A stretch of 64,000 nucleotides of DNA, from the NCBI GenBank assembly GCA_947561715.1, contig OX387200.1, positions 4,900,501 through 4,964,500 of the forward strand, written 5' to 3'. Of this stretch, positions 13,501-24,400 are shown piece by piece. The stretch's first letter is position 1. The number at the start of each line of letters is the position of its first letter. Position numbers and translations under genes: made by a program. Source of the DNA: Ascidia mentula. Taxonomy: Eukaryota > Chordata > Ascidiacea > Phlebobranchia > Ascidiidae. The notes beneath the pieces were generated by a model. That model made no database searches and was not told the origin of the DNA. It saw only the letters and a list, made by a program, of their open reading frames with translations.

Positions 13501-14550
13501 TGAGTCACATGATGTATAGATGCAAAGATAGACCCCGGGTTCATTTACACTCAACGGCTAATCCCATTTACTAAAACCCGCGGATTTGAAAAACAAGCAG
13601 TCGCGCACGTTCTAAAGCTGTTTAGGGCGCTTTTAACCAAAGGTGATTCACAAAAGCGATGACTTTATGCTTGGCTGATCACGGCCGGTGACGCAAAAGC
13701 GAAGATAAGTTATCGCGTTTTGCAACTTGCCGAACACGACTTGTAGACCGTAAATACCTTCCCTTGGGACAAAACGAAACTTTCCGTCGTGTTTGGCCTC
13801 GTTAAGACCACAATACAGCCACGCGGTCGATCAGCTTGTTTTCGGAAACAATTTACAACAATGCGACAAACCAAATAAAGTAGAAGTTGATGGCAAGCAA
13901 CTTACGTCTTTTCGACGTGTTGGAAATGCACGCAAGCTGTCTTTGCGTTTAGACTGTTTTCCAAGGTTGCAACGCGTAGATATCAACTTCCAACAACCAT
14001 AAACTTTGCAGATTACCAAGAAAATCCATTTCTTGATGAAAAACAAACAGCCTGCGGACAATCACATCGGATAATCCATGCGCACAATACATTAATTAGA
14101 AACACCATGCACAGAAATGTAATAGCTCAATTCAAATCGAGGTTGTATTTACAGTGATTTAACAATAGTTTGCACTTTAAAGCATTGGTTCCCGTAAAAA
14201 AACTGCAATACCTGGTTTACTATAGTTGCACTGTCGTTTTGAAGTCCAATCCACAGCATAACACGCTTTTACGACAATAACTACGAAAATAGTTAATACC
14301 ACTTCCAAGAACATGATTTATTTCATTAGCTGTCCTTTTGTGTCACAATACTTCCATCTTCATATCGTCACATAACACAAACCTGTTCGTAGACGCAGCC
14401 GTATGAACCAACGTGAAATTCTGTCTGACTGGCCTACGCAAACTGCTGATGTCTGACTGAGGCGCGACCGAAGCCCGAGGCAGGCCGCGTGTTAAAATCT
14501 TTACTACGCCACGAAAAAGCGTGCGGTCCGTTCGCGTCTTGCTGTGCCAT
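232..14550 (-). CDS. Metazoan phosphoenolpyruvate synthase-like protein (PPDK_N / PEP-utiliser family), 28 exons, 3' end off the window
   Basis: Exons in transcript order: 14505-14550, 13906-14051, 12908-13057, 12217-12359, 11906-11980, 11426-11539, 10706-10942, 8809-8936, 8228-8375, 7645-7840, 7274-7330, 7152-7201, 6981-7019, 6485-6680, 6362-6426, 5730-5995, 5197-5354, 4687-4808, 4483-4555, 4228-4314, 3995-4147, 3541-3769, 2894-3045, 2141-2296, 1977-2074, 1061-1196, 872-969, 232-448. Every junction is GT-AG and all phases agree, giving about 1245 codons without a stop. The order of blocks matches invertebrate proteins annotated as putative PEP synthase: membrane-anchor start, an N-terminal domain (YFNGF, EQWGQLRGT), a PPDK_N ATP-grasp-like domain (VMDGFCLT, ILKAVLKCWANQ, VVVQAMVE) and a helical region (GHRC, LLPDEDLAFFLTH) leading to the start of the phosphohistidine domain (LQGTPVCTGKVRA). 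PPDK_N enzymes move phosphate from ATP to a substrate through a swivelling histidine; the animal substrate is not known to me. The histidine exon is outside the window. Family is secure; activity is doubtful because the nucleotide motifs are eroded. Confidence 0.88.
1318..1442. repeat. Fold-back (inverted repeat) element, 43-bp arms
   Basis: Bases 1318-1360 and 1400-1442 are reverse complements with about five mismatches, separated by 39 bp. The arms contain TGTTTCGACCTATA and CAGTGCAGCTTG. The element lies in the intron between exons 1061-1196 and 1977-2074 of the PEP-synthase-like gene. A related half-copy is present at 30701-30745, which argues for a dispersed MITE-like family rather than a chance hairpin. 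Confidence 0.7.
1705..1750 (+). repeat. Repeat fragment with CTGATGATGG...GCCGAAACGT...AATAAATAAA ending
   Basis: The order CTGATGATGG, a 10-12 base spacer, GCCGAAACGT and then an AATAAA-rich tail recurs in reverse orientation at 14778-14811 and, more weakly, inside 33098-33205. Such endings are common on short interspersed elements of invertebrates. No coding sequence is attached, so I do not assign a family. Confidence 0.45.
1771..1926. repeat. Minisatellite, six copies of a 26-bp unit
   Basis: Unit TTCTTTATTATCAGAAGCAA plus AAATAA, beginning at 1771, 1797, 1823, 1849, 1875 and 1901; the last copy is 25 bp. Copies differ at one to four positions. It is AT-rich and lies 50 bases downstream, on the plus strand, of the last intronic splice donor for exon 1977-2074, so copy number could vary without touching coding sequence. 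Confidence 0.9.
4687..7840 (-). CDS. PPDK_N (ATP-grasp-like) domain of the PEP-synthase-like protein, with eroded nucleotide motifs
   Basis: Exons 7645-7840, 7274-7330, 7152-7201, 6981-7019 (only 39 bp), 6485-6680, 6362-6426, 5730-5995, 5197-5354 and 4687-4808. The fold is recognisable from FYVMDGFCLTILAF (family: VPDGFCVTT..A), ILKAVLKCWANQ, LYRRQNG, VVVQAMVE, GDPTILIIDANY, ECCLSYDNVLRLG and EFENMHEFDS. The motifs that normally hold ATP are changed: family GGKG reads GELG (about residues 441-444), VRSS reads VKAS (548-551), ANYGLGESVVSG reads ANYVVKRVTSV (641-651), and LLQSRP reads LCEASR (741-746). What is seen is sequence change without any stop or frame break. My inference is relaxed or altered nucleotide binding, that is, a pseudoenzyme or a changed substrate. 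A mis-joined exon is unlikely because the changed motifs lie inside exons. Confidence 0.85.
8228..13057 (-). CDS. N-terminal, non-catalytic domain of the PEP-synthase-like protein (7 exons)
   Basis: Exons 12908-13057, 12217-12359, 11906-11980, 11426-11539, 10706-10942, 8809-8936 and 8228-8375 form the domain that precedes PPDK_N in invertebrate PEP-synthase-like proteins. Landmarks in order: EILYFNGFAETG, LYLQVPGHGFLQHPSHPDT, PNRQWRISYCGMMR, KNLVYVKFGFTW, FPEEINENILSEAASREFW, REQWGQLRGTLYVDG, LTLRGLRSHYKG, NAYHRYVRVTAHQ, CGYVVQPDRRIRA and SLPRHGEDGRIPSL. The WR..Y.G.MR and EQWGQL.GT...DG blocks are the ones I recognise from the family. Its biochemical role is not known to me. Splice phases run 0,0,2,2,2,2,1,2 across the block and no stop interrupts it. 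Confidence 0.85.
13906..14550 (-). CDS. First two coding exons of the PEP-synthase-like gene: start codon and predicted membrane anchor
   Basis: Exon 14505-14550 starts MAQQDANGPHAFSWR and ends in phase 1 at a GTAAAG donor. Exon 13906-14051 begins after a CCGCAG acceptor with the two bases that complete the codon, and ends in phase 0 at GTAAGT. It encodes one hydrophobic stretch (CLFFIKKWIFLVICKVYGCW) followed by a very basic segment (SKRKDSLRAFPTRRKD), which would place a single helix with its basic side in the cytosol. The second exon has no in-frame ATG and has a stop just upstream of its acceptor, so the start must lie in another exon. I chose 14550 because phase and donor fit. A rival first exon lies within 15577-16035, where a minus-strand frame ends in a signal-like MQQLNGIVTFLLLFVLIS. 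The junction into the next exon (YFNGF block) is firm; the very start is not. Confidence 0.5.
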
Positions 14551-16872
14551 AAACAGCAGTGTTGGCGTCGCATTCGTGACTGATAACGACTCGGTCATAT
14601 CGGTGCATTGCCAAAATATTCGTTTACAATTTCTCGTTCCTGCGGATATTCAATTCACGATTAAAATTTTTGGCGTTGAATAGATGGGGCCTAACTCTAA
14701 CTTAATATTTTAAGCCATTTTGAACTATAGCTATTTGTTTATGCAATAACTCAAGGCTCTTCTGGCAGATAATTATTACGTTTCGGCCGTTGTGCAACAG
14801 ACCTTCATCAGAAAAAGTAAGTAAGATGCAAAAATCACGATAAATATTTGTTTATATACTAATAACTGGATGTGGTTTGATATCAAATTTTGTACCAAAT
14901 CTAGCTGTAATCTTCTGATCTCAATAAGCTATTTTTAAACAACGTTACAAAGAGTTTTGGAGATAAGCGGCTCAACGTATATACATTTGGAGCTACAATA
15001 TTGGTGACGATCTCAGGAGAGCATAAGGAGAAAGTCTGGTAAGCAACAATAACCCATTTCCCTCCACAAAGAGTTCAACAGAAATACAGAAGTCGTGATA
15101 AAGCGTTCATTTCCCGGCGGATATAATTTGCACTAGACTCGTGTTAAACGTTAGTCTGCCTCGCCCCGAAATTGGCTATAGCGATTATCTACACACCCTT
15201 AATGGTAATACCGGGTCCCGAGCTACAATTTCTGTTGATGCATCAACAAATCGCGCCTAGTAAGTACTACTGTTGTGGCGCAAGCGACATTAACGCCAGA
15301 TTAATGCTTAAAAGCGACTGTTGGCACTTATGTTAAAGCACTCAAGCAGATTAACGCCTAAAGTTCGCAGATGTGGTTGCATCGGCGAGCAACTTTATTC
15401 GTTGCATTTTGATTGTCAGGGTGTGCTAAACTGATAACGAGCCGATGCCTTAGTTAGAGTATATATCTTTGTGGAAATACTTTTACCTCAACAAAATATA
15501 TAGGGGTATACGTGGTAAACGCCAAAACCACAATCTTCAAGTGTGCCTGCAGCATAACCAACAAAATACATTCTTTTTAAGAGATTTTGTGCACAGTGTC
15601 ATCACACTTGCTTGTTGATATCAGTACAAACAAGAGTAAAAAGGTAACTATTCCGTTTAACTGTTGCATCCCCGAGGCTAGTCTTTTTCGGGACTGAGGA
15701 ATGTTTGTATGATCATGTTGTGACAAGTGATTTAAACTACTGTCAGCCACTTGGCCACTCCTGCCAGCATCAATCGCTATTAGCACATGCCTCGAATGTA
15801 AACGAAACACGTGAAACTGTTTTACATTCCATGCTAAACATTTAAACTTTGAACCCACTTGTACGGAAATTCGCTTGCGTGCAGTCAAATAACATTTTGT
15901 CGCTACGAAAGCTCTTGTACCACACAAGCTTGTTTGCATATGCTCACAACGTAAGTTTAACGGCATCTTCGAATACAACAAAGTTTTAATTAAAATCTGT
16001 TGGAGTTTAAAGAAGAATTTTTCCGATTCATTCACTCGTTGCGCCCAAAATAAACTGTGTTACTCCGCAGCATCGTCTAGCGGTTATATTTGCTCAGGGA
16101 TTGATTTTGTGGGCTTTTAACAGATTGAACTTAAATTGTTGTGTGTCAAATGATTTTAACCTCATCACATTTAATGAACACCATTAAAAAAATGAAAAGG
16201 TGGTGGGTTACATCCGGCCAAAAGGCGATTGGGGACAACCCGGATTTGCTTGGTAATTTAATGTATCAAATCACAACACCAATTCGGTTTACAAAGTGTT
16301 CCCTTTGAGTCCTGAAGACTGGCCAAATCGAACGTGTAATTCTTTAGGCCTCAAAATGCTTTTATGCAGAACTTGACTTATGATTCAACGATCACATGAC
16401 AAGTGGTAACTTTATTTAACTTTTGGCTATAAACGGCTCGAAGTTGATTTGAAGTTTCATACAAATAACTTTAACTTTGTTTACCCACATGACTATGAAG
16501 TAATGAGAAATATACATCTGTAACGTATTCAAGCGTGACAATGGTTGCACTTCAGTGAGCAGCTGTTGTGTTTTCTGTATTTGTTGTGGAGCAAAGCTCG
16601 TGGCCGCCAATGCTCTTTGGTGATTTACAACAGTAAAATAGGGTTGTTTGTTTATTTCCCATGTAATATTAGTTTAAAATAATAAGCTTGTGTGTTGTGT
16701 TGATTTTTCATAAATTGTCGGTGTTGGAATTGAAAGTTGGGATCGGATTGTATGAACTTTTTGGTAAATTACATTTGTTGTTGTAGGTGAAATTGAGGTA
16801 ACAACTTCGTTTTGTGGGGTGCAGTCAGTAATTTCTGCACTCTGTCAAGAAAATTCACATTGTCACAGGATT
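14551..16872. other. Intergenic region between two divergent genes (PEP-synthase-like and CAPN7)
   Basis: About 2.3 kb separate the two proposed start codons, which point away from each other, so promoters of both genes should lie here. I see no clear TATA box that I would defend. There is a repeat fragment at 14778-14811. A pyrimidine-rich TTGTTGTTGTAG at about 16775-16786 could be a 5'-UTR or trans-splice acceptor for CAPN7. A minus-strand open frame within 15577-16035 ends in a signal-like hydrophobic segment and is a rival first exon for the left gene. Confidence 0.5.
14778..14811 (-). repeat. Repeat fragment, CTGATGAAGG...GGCCGAAACGT motif in reverse
   Basis: On the minus strand the order is CTGATGAAGG, a short spacer, then GGCCGAAACGT, the same arrangement as at 1705-1750. 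It lies in the intergenic region between the divergent genes. The copy is short and the element's other end is not visible. Confidence 0.4.
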
Positions 16873-18406
16873 ATGGATGTTTCACAATTGGAACAGGATG
16901 TGTTCAGGTTTGCCAGCTCTGCTGTGGACTTCGATCAAAAAGGAATGGTGAATGAGGCAGTCTTTTACTACAAAGTTCGTAATATATTTGATGTTTTATC
17001 ATTGCTTATGTTAATGGTTATGTGCCTAATGGCATTTTGCGTCGTTTAGGAGGCTGTTCAGGCACTGATGCATGCTTCAGTGGCAGGTTCCCAGTTGGAT
17101 TGTCTGGACAAAGCTATGGAATACAATAAAAGGATTGAGATACTGATGGTGCATGTTTCCATGGTACTGTAACTTTATTTGTGGTACTTACTGCAGTTTG
17201 TATGAGATGTCAAAGATTAGGTCTCCAACCAAGCTTTAACTAACTAATTTCTCTTGTAAAACTTTTAATTTATGAACTGTCACATACCACATGATAAAAT
17301 TTCCATGTTTATAACTGATCAGTTGAAAAAAGTATGTTTCTTTGTCACCTTAAACAAAGTAAAATCCTTTTGCTAGGTTTCAAATTCAAAATTGAACCAG
17401 TCCCAGGCAAAGAAAGATGAACAGACAGCCAAGTTTTTGTGGCAGGACGCTATGGAAGAAGATGAAGATGGTAATAGTGAAGAGGCGATGGAACTATATG
17501 CTCAGGCAGCTGAACTGTGCATTAAAACTGTAGGTCATATTTTATAAGCGTTGAATCTCAGTATTTGTCAACTATACGGGTTTTTGTGACATACTGTTGA
17601 AAACGTTGTCTTTTATTTTTTTGAATTTTCATTTTGCCATTAATGTATCATTACATATAATAACTGTAGAATAATCCACATTAGGGGGAGTCAAATATTT
17701 TTTATGGATTTTAGTATCTGTTGTCAGTTTGAAACATCCCCTGGCGAATGAGAAAGTACCTAGCTCTGTGATTTAGGGGTCTATGGTACTTGTCCTTGCT
17801 ATGGCAATGTCAAAAATTATGTGTGATGTTGCTTGCTTTCGTTTTATTACTGCATATTCTGAAAAAAACACAAACCACACCTTACTATTATACCGCAGAT
17901 GAATGATAAAGGCACCAATCCCACAACCAAAAAACAACTTGAAGCAATTGCTAAGATGTGTTTGGACAGAGCCGAGGAACTGAAAGTGCAGAAAGTCATG
18001 GGAGCACTTGATAGTCTACCTGATGTCCCAGGTGGAGACGACAAGATTTCTACCAGTAGTAACACAAGCAAACCAGCAGCAACTAACCGAGCTCCACAGG
18101 GAAAGAAAAAAGTCAACCCCAAGGATTACAGTATGTGGCAATTTATGAGTATTTACAAATGTAAAAAATATCTGGGATATTCAATTTGTATATTCTGTAA
18201 ATTGTTCTGAGATTACAGTGTTTTGCTGGGTGTGTAAAAGAAGAAAAAGTTATTAAGATATTTTATTGTGGCTTGCACTAAACTTTGTACAACATTGCGT
18301 AGATTTTATGAAAAAAGAAGACAACGACAGTTCAACTATGAACAATCAGCCAACTTCTACTAGTGGTGGTGGAGGTGGTGGTCTTTATACTAAAGAGGAA
18401 ATTGCG
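16873..18406 (+). CDS. CAPN7: CAPN7 N-terminal MIT segments and linker (exons 1-5)
   Basis: Exon 1 starts at ATG 16873 ([20 protein letters not shown]). Exons 1-2 encode a first three-helix MIT unit ([28 protein letters not shown], residues about 1-72). Exons 3-4 encode a second ([49 protein letters not shown], about 73-150). Exon 4's tail and exon 5 form a flexible, Ser/Thr/Lys-rich linker ending in a run of six glycines ([12 protein letters not shown]) before the protease core. The starting ATG is chosen because it opens the MIT helix, as in known calpain-7 proteins. Confidence 0.93.
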
Positions 18407-21400
18407 GTAAGAAAATGTTTGCTACATCATATTCATATGTGGGATGCAAGCTAGTACATTGGACATTTTAAATGCCTGTGTTCATTAGAAATATTTGTAT
18501 TGCACATACATGTTAAATAGTGTTTACACAGGTGCTGCGACATACATCTCTCATTAACGGGAAGGAATACATGCCTTTTATACAGGCAGATGTACAGGAG
18601 CGTTTTGCTTTTCCAGTTCCATTCAGGTTAGTCACAACATTGATGTTTAATTATCATCAGTAACGTAATTATTCATTAAAAGCAATGTATCCCTTGCACC
18701 TATAAACGGGGAGTTATTGTGGGAAAGTCTTATATTTTTAATAAGGTCTTGTTGAAGCAGAGATTTTTGAATTGTCCCACAGGTTGCTGAAAGTTTTTTA
18801 GGCTGTTTCGGTTTTAGGCACGGCGAAATTGTGTACGTGTTTATTAAACTATTGCGTTAACGCCAACAAGTCTGATGATTGACCATGTTAATTCTCAGTG
18901 ACAAGCATGGCATATTGGAGTTATCCCAGAAGCAGAGATCTCGTCTCGGTGGATGGCAACGTCCCGACGAGTTCATGTCCGACCCAAAGATGATCATGTC
19001 GGTATCGAGTCTTAGCATCAAACAGACGATCGTATCAGATTGTTCGTTCGTCGCATCTCTGGCCATCAGCGCCGATTACGAGCGAAAATTTCGCAAGAAA
19101 CTTATCACAAGGTAAATAATGTGTTGACCGTAAAAACTGTGTCTTAAATGCGTTTAGCGACATTCCAAAAGGGCGTTTCCGCTTGCGTAAATGGCTGATT
19201 CCGAGGTCCTGATTACAAACAATGCAACGACTGTATTTCACTAGATATTCTATTTAATTTGACATTTTGTTGTTTTTTTGGTTTTCATTGGAAGTGCGAA
19301 GGCCACCTAAAAAATATGTGTCCGATAAAGGTGTGCCTGTAGGATCGTTAATTTTTGCATTTTCAAAGGATGTTGCGAAACTATCTCCGTTTTTGTGTGA
19401 ACCTTTTGATGATTTTGTGTTTGTCATAAAGCTGACTTTCCAAACATTGTCGATATTTTATGTTCGTAACCTCCAAATTAACCGACAAATTAGTTCGGTA
19501 GCTGACCAATAAATGAAACTAGCGATCATTAGCTTCTTCTCACGACATACCTGAACCTTAGAAACACATTATATCGTTCGAATACGTGCCCTTTTCTTTA
19601 CATTTTCGTGAAGCCGTATTTTTTATGTCCACAGCATCATCTTTCCTCAAAACAAGAAGCAGGAGCCAATATACAACCCATGCGGTAAGCACCAAACCAA
19701 AAACCTTAACGCTAGATGGCGACAGTGGGTCCGATTCAATAACCAACGATTTACCGTCACACAGGCAAGTACATGGTGAAGCTGCATTTGAACGGAGTCT
19801 TCCGCAAGGTGGTGATAGACGACCGCCTTCCAGTGGACAAGCAGGGCAAGCTGTTGTGCTCCTACTCGGCGAACCACAACGAATTGTGGGTTTCGTTGGT
19901 CGAAAAAGCGTACATGAAGGTGATGGGGGGGTACGATTTTCCCGGTTCGAATTCGGTGAGTGGGTTTCGGTTGGTTGTTGTTTGCGATGGGCGTTGGTGT
20001 TCGATAGAGGGTGACGTGGAATGAACAGTTTTGAATTTTTTTTGATGTTGAACATAGGTCTGTCGACTTAAAACGTAATTGATAAATAAATTGTTGAAAT
20101 TACCAATATTAAGGCTTGCTTTTTTTAATTTAAATACTTCATTAATTTAAATCTTTCCCACATATAACGAACAAACACTTCATGTTGCACCTGTAATCGT
20201 ATTCTCTTCGAAAAAAATCAAACCTGTGTTTTCTGAATGTTATAGTAAGATCAATGTTACGTATAATTCATTCCTCAAACAACGACAGAACATCGATCTT
20301 CACGCGTTGACGGGTTGGATTCCAGAGCGTCAATCGTTACGAGAGAAGGATTTCAATCCCGACCAATTCTTCGACAAAGTGAGCGAACGGCTCAGCTCGG
20401 GCCACTGTCTCGCTACAATTTCAACCGGTCCGCTTTCTGATGCAGATGCGGACAGAGCAGGTATAGAATTTTTGTGTACAGACTGCCCAATAATAACATA
20501 TTTCACAAACCATCCGCAACTTGTTCACATAATAATAGAAAACGGATTCAATACGCGCAAAAATCGAATAAAAAACACATTTTATACAAATTATGTATTT
20601 TTGCGAACAAAATTGGAGGTGGCGTAAAAAATCCTTTTCGTAGTATCACGTGATTAAGAGAACCAATCAATTTAGCTTATCTGACGCCGACGACGTTAAA
20701 ATGGCTGTCATAAAAAGTAAATATAGCTTTTCGCTCAACATATTCACGATGAAACAACGACAAAATCCGTTATCCCGAAAATCTTGTCAGGTTGATTTGC
20801 ATGCTAAGAATTTATGAGCTTTTCTTACGTTCCATTTAGCATAAACTACAAAATACCCGTTTAAAGCCAAATGCCACATGTGCGGCCAAATGCCTTATAC
20901 GGAAGGTAATTAGCGCTCAGCATCGGTCGTGATAGTCGTAACGATGTTGCCGTCGGTCTGTTGCTGTGGCAGGTGTAAGCTCTAATAACAGATCATTTCT
21001 CGTTCCTCTGCCGATGACTTGGCAAAGTACGGTATTTTCTTCGGGTAAATCCATCCGTGTGGAGGATTTTGCGGTTCTGTATTTGTGTTTTTCCGGCTAA
21101 ATAGTGTAAGAAACTACCATGGATTATAAAATCCTGTTTTTTATTTGTAAAACCGTCACCACGCTAGTTTTTACTCATGTAAATTCGCTTCGTTCTGGTG
21201 TGTACTTTTTTCACTCTTTTTTGAAGGTTTCTTTGGGTCACATTTGGAATGCTTTTTAATTTTCATGGTTATTCAAATTTGCTTTGCCACATAACAATTT
21301 AACTAAAAGTGCGCCTAGCCAAACCAGGCTTTTAAGAGAATATTAGGTTATCGTGTGGGTTGTCTATGAAGTTGTATCTGAGTTGCAAAGAAATAAAAAA

Positions 21401-24400
21401 GCTTATGAAGATCGGATTTTTACCACCCATCAACATTTTATTGAACAATATATGACCGTAATGCCACCAAGGGGGAAAAACTAATGAATTTAGGCACGTA
21501 GTTCATTTCCTAAAACCCCATTGCAACAATATGGCGACTATCGTTGATAGAAACACACAAATTACACAAACACATTTAACGATACGTTTTAGTGTCAGGT
21601 AAATGATAGTGCATATGTGTACGTGCGGACAAGCTGTTGTTATTTTCCGTTCTTACAACCACACTTGAAACAAATAAGTATCGTCCCTCTTCGATCGCCA
21701 GCGTGAATATTAACTCATGCCAGCTTTTCGACGTTTTCCCGCGATTTCACGGCGTTTCTCAGAAAAAATCACCGCCGAAAGTTCTGACGCAGCCCGGTGT
21801 TGAGAACAGCTCGCCACCAAGCTCGTGACCTATTCTGGAACAGTCTTCGCTGTTTACCTGCGTTCGCGCCCAGTGTGAATCAGCGGCCACTCGTATAGCT
21901 GCATGCGGGCAGTACTTAATCCCTACCGATTTGGGCCGAGCCGGAGATGTTCAATAAACGACATTCCGGTCACGTTTTCCAACTTTCGCGAAGCGTTGTT
22001 TATTTGCTCGCTGTGCGCGCAGATTGCGATCTGACTACAAGCGCGGACGATGTCTATGAAGTTGTGCTTCGGTAATAGGGTCGCGCCCCTGTACCTCTTT
22101 CCCTTAGTATTTATTGAGAATTTGCTGTGTTGAAGAAGTGCGATTTGTCTGGACACTTTCTTTGTTCTTTGGTCCGTTTTTTTTGGTGTTGTCACGTATT
22201 ATATATTTTAGACTATAGTGGCTTGTTGCTTAAAAAACAACATTCCTTTTTTGTGCCACTGACCCCTACTCAGCAAGTTGTCAACGTTTTTTATCCAACA
22301 TCAAAGATCTCATACCTTATTCATCAACCCGAAACGTTCACGTCCAACATCTGTATGTTCAACAGGAATTACAACTAAATAACAAATAGCCAAATTAAAC
22401 AAGTCTCCCACTTCCGTATCCAACCGTAATATGTTTGGAATGCGCTCGACGCTGACTCTTCGCCGCTTACATTCCAAAACGCCGCGAATCAACACGTTTT
22501 ATTCCTCGCAGGTTTGGTCCCCACCCACGCCTACGCCATACTCAACATGCGGAAAGTTCAAGGAATCAAACTTCTTCTTGTCAAGAACCCATGGAGCCAC
22601 CTTAGATGGAAGGGCAACTATTCGGCGATGGTATGTCGAAATATTGTGGTATTTTTGCACAATAAGTATTCGGAATAGTGGAACCGATTCGTTTTGTTTG
22701 CGATATTGTTTGCGTTTTGCGATAAGAATCGACATGCTGAAAGATAGCATGTGGTTTGTAACAAGACAACTGAATGCAAATCACACAATGGAGCTTGGGT
22801 TAACATGTACTCTGGAGAAAATCTAATCAACTTACTTTCTACATAAATCGTACCGAGAAAATCCCAGCCGCTTTTCCAACTACAGAATTCTGTTTATCAA
22901 CGAAATAGTTTCTTAGAATAATTGGGATGTAGTTCACTTGTTATATAACACACTGCACGTGCGCGTTACGATCAAAAAATGATATTCTCCAGTTATCTTC
23001 GGAGTAATTGCCAATATAGATGTTAGATAGTTGTCCCCGAGCAAATTGGTCCTTAATTCCGACTGAGGATTCGAAAAAAAGATTCGATAGAAGGATTCGA
23101 AAGGAATCGACTGAAATTCGTGTCTTTTCAGGACGACACGCATTGGACGCCAGCCCTCCAGAAGGAACTCAACTACGATAACAAGTTCGCCAGAGAATAC
23201 GACAACGGTAATAAAATGTATGGGTTAATCCTAACATCGTTCTGCCAATTTAATTACGAACTGCCAACACTACATTATATTCCACCTGCTGTCCTCGCCA
23301 TTGCTTTGCCACAGGCTTTTTTATTTTCCAAATTAAGTGTTGTTCCGCCGAACGAAACGACAAAACATCGCATAGTTTTATTCATTTACATCTTGTGTTG
23401 CGACGAAACTGTGGTAATGATCTCTTACACATGTGGTAAGGTTGTGTCTTACCTCTGATGCTGGCGAGAACAGTTACTACCATAACAAAATGCCGACGGT
23501 CGTAGGTTCAAACCTCACCCGATCGCTGTGACTTTTCAGTGACACAGCTCTGTTAGATGTCAATGTTTCACTTCCTCGCATGTTTGTTTTTACTCCAGGC
23601 GTGTTTTGGATCGACCTCAAGTCGGCGATCGAGTTTTTCGACACAATGTACGTGAGTTGGAATCCGGACCTCTTTCAGAGGAAGACGTGTTGTCACGCAG
23701 CCTGGCTCGCTAAGGACGGACCGACGAAGGACAGCATATCGCTCGGCGACAACCCGCAGTACAGACTGGAAGTTAGGTGCGTAAATTTTGCATTGGCTGT
23801 TTGATTGTGGGCGACAAGACCGGTGTTAAGAAGCTGAAAACAAATTTTTGCTGCATGCAAGTTAACTCTTTGTATATTAAATCAACTAACATACTGTTAT
23901 GCTGAAACTATTAAGATACACGATGCCTGTATTTGATGTGGTTAAAATAACCAAGCATGAAAATCAATGGCCTGTTGGTTTGATTGTGATTCAATTAACT
24001 AACATTTTAACAACAACACTTCGTTACTAATGCTGCCTGTTGAAGAATATTGTAATTTGAAAAAATCTCACCTTCTGGCACAATTAAACATTATTTACCG
24101 ATGTTTCGCCTGCTGTCAAAAGGGGTCAAACATCAGATTCTTTTAAAAAACACGATTTCAACTGCAAATCGTAACAACTCTGTGAGTTGCCATAGCAATG
24201 GTTTCTGCCACTTGCCCGCGGTAAGGCCGCTGCGCACATCTGTTCTGTCGTCATAAAAACAAGAGTATTTTTGTAAAAACCATATTCGTGATCAAGTGAG
24301 TTGTTACCAATACAGCTCGGCCGTCTCGCCACTAGTGTTTCCATCACAAACTCTGTCTCTTTATCTTCGCACAGAAGCAGCAAAGCGACGTCAGTGTGGG

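Noticed and set aside
15577-16035. Minus-strand frame of 152 codons ending in a signal-like MQQLNGIVTFLLLFVLIS
   Set aside because: It begins with GTG, has no good donor after the hydrophobic part, and its phase does not fit the next exon well. Kept only as a rival first exon.
23430-23545. Possible third SINE or tRNA-like sequence with GGTTCAAACCTC
   Set aside because: Only a B-box-like match is visible. No A box, A-tail or arm pairing could be defended.
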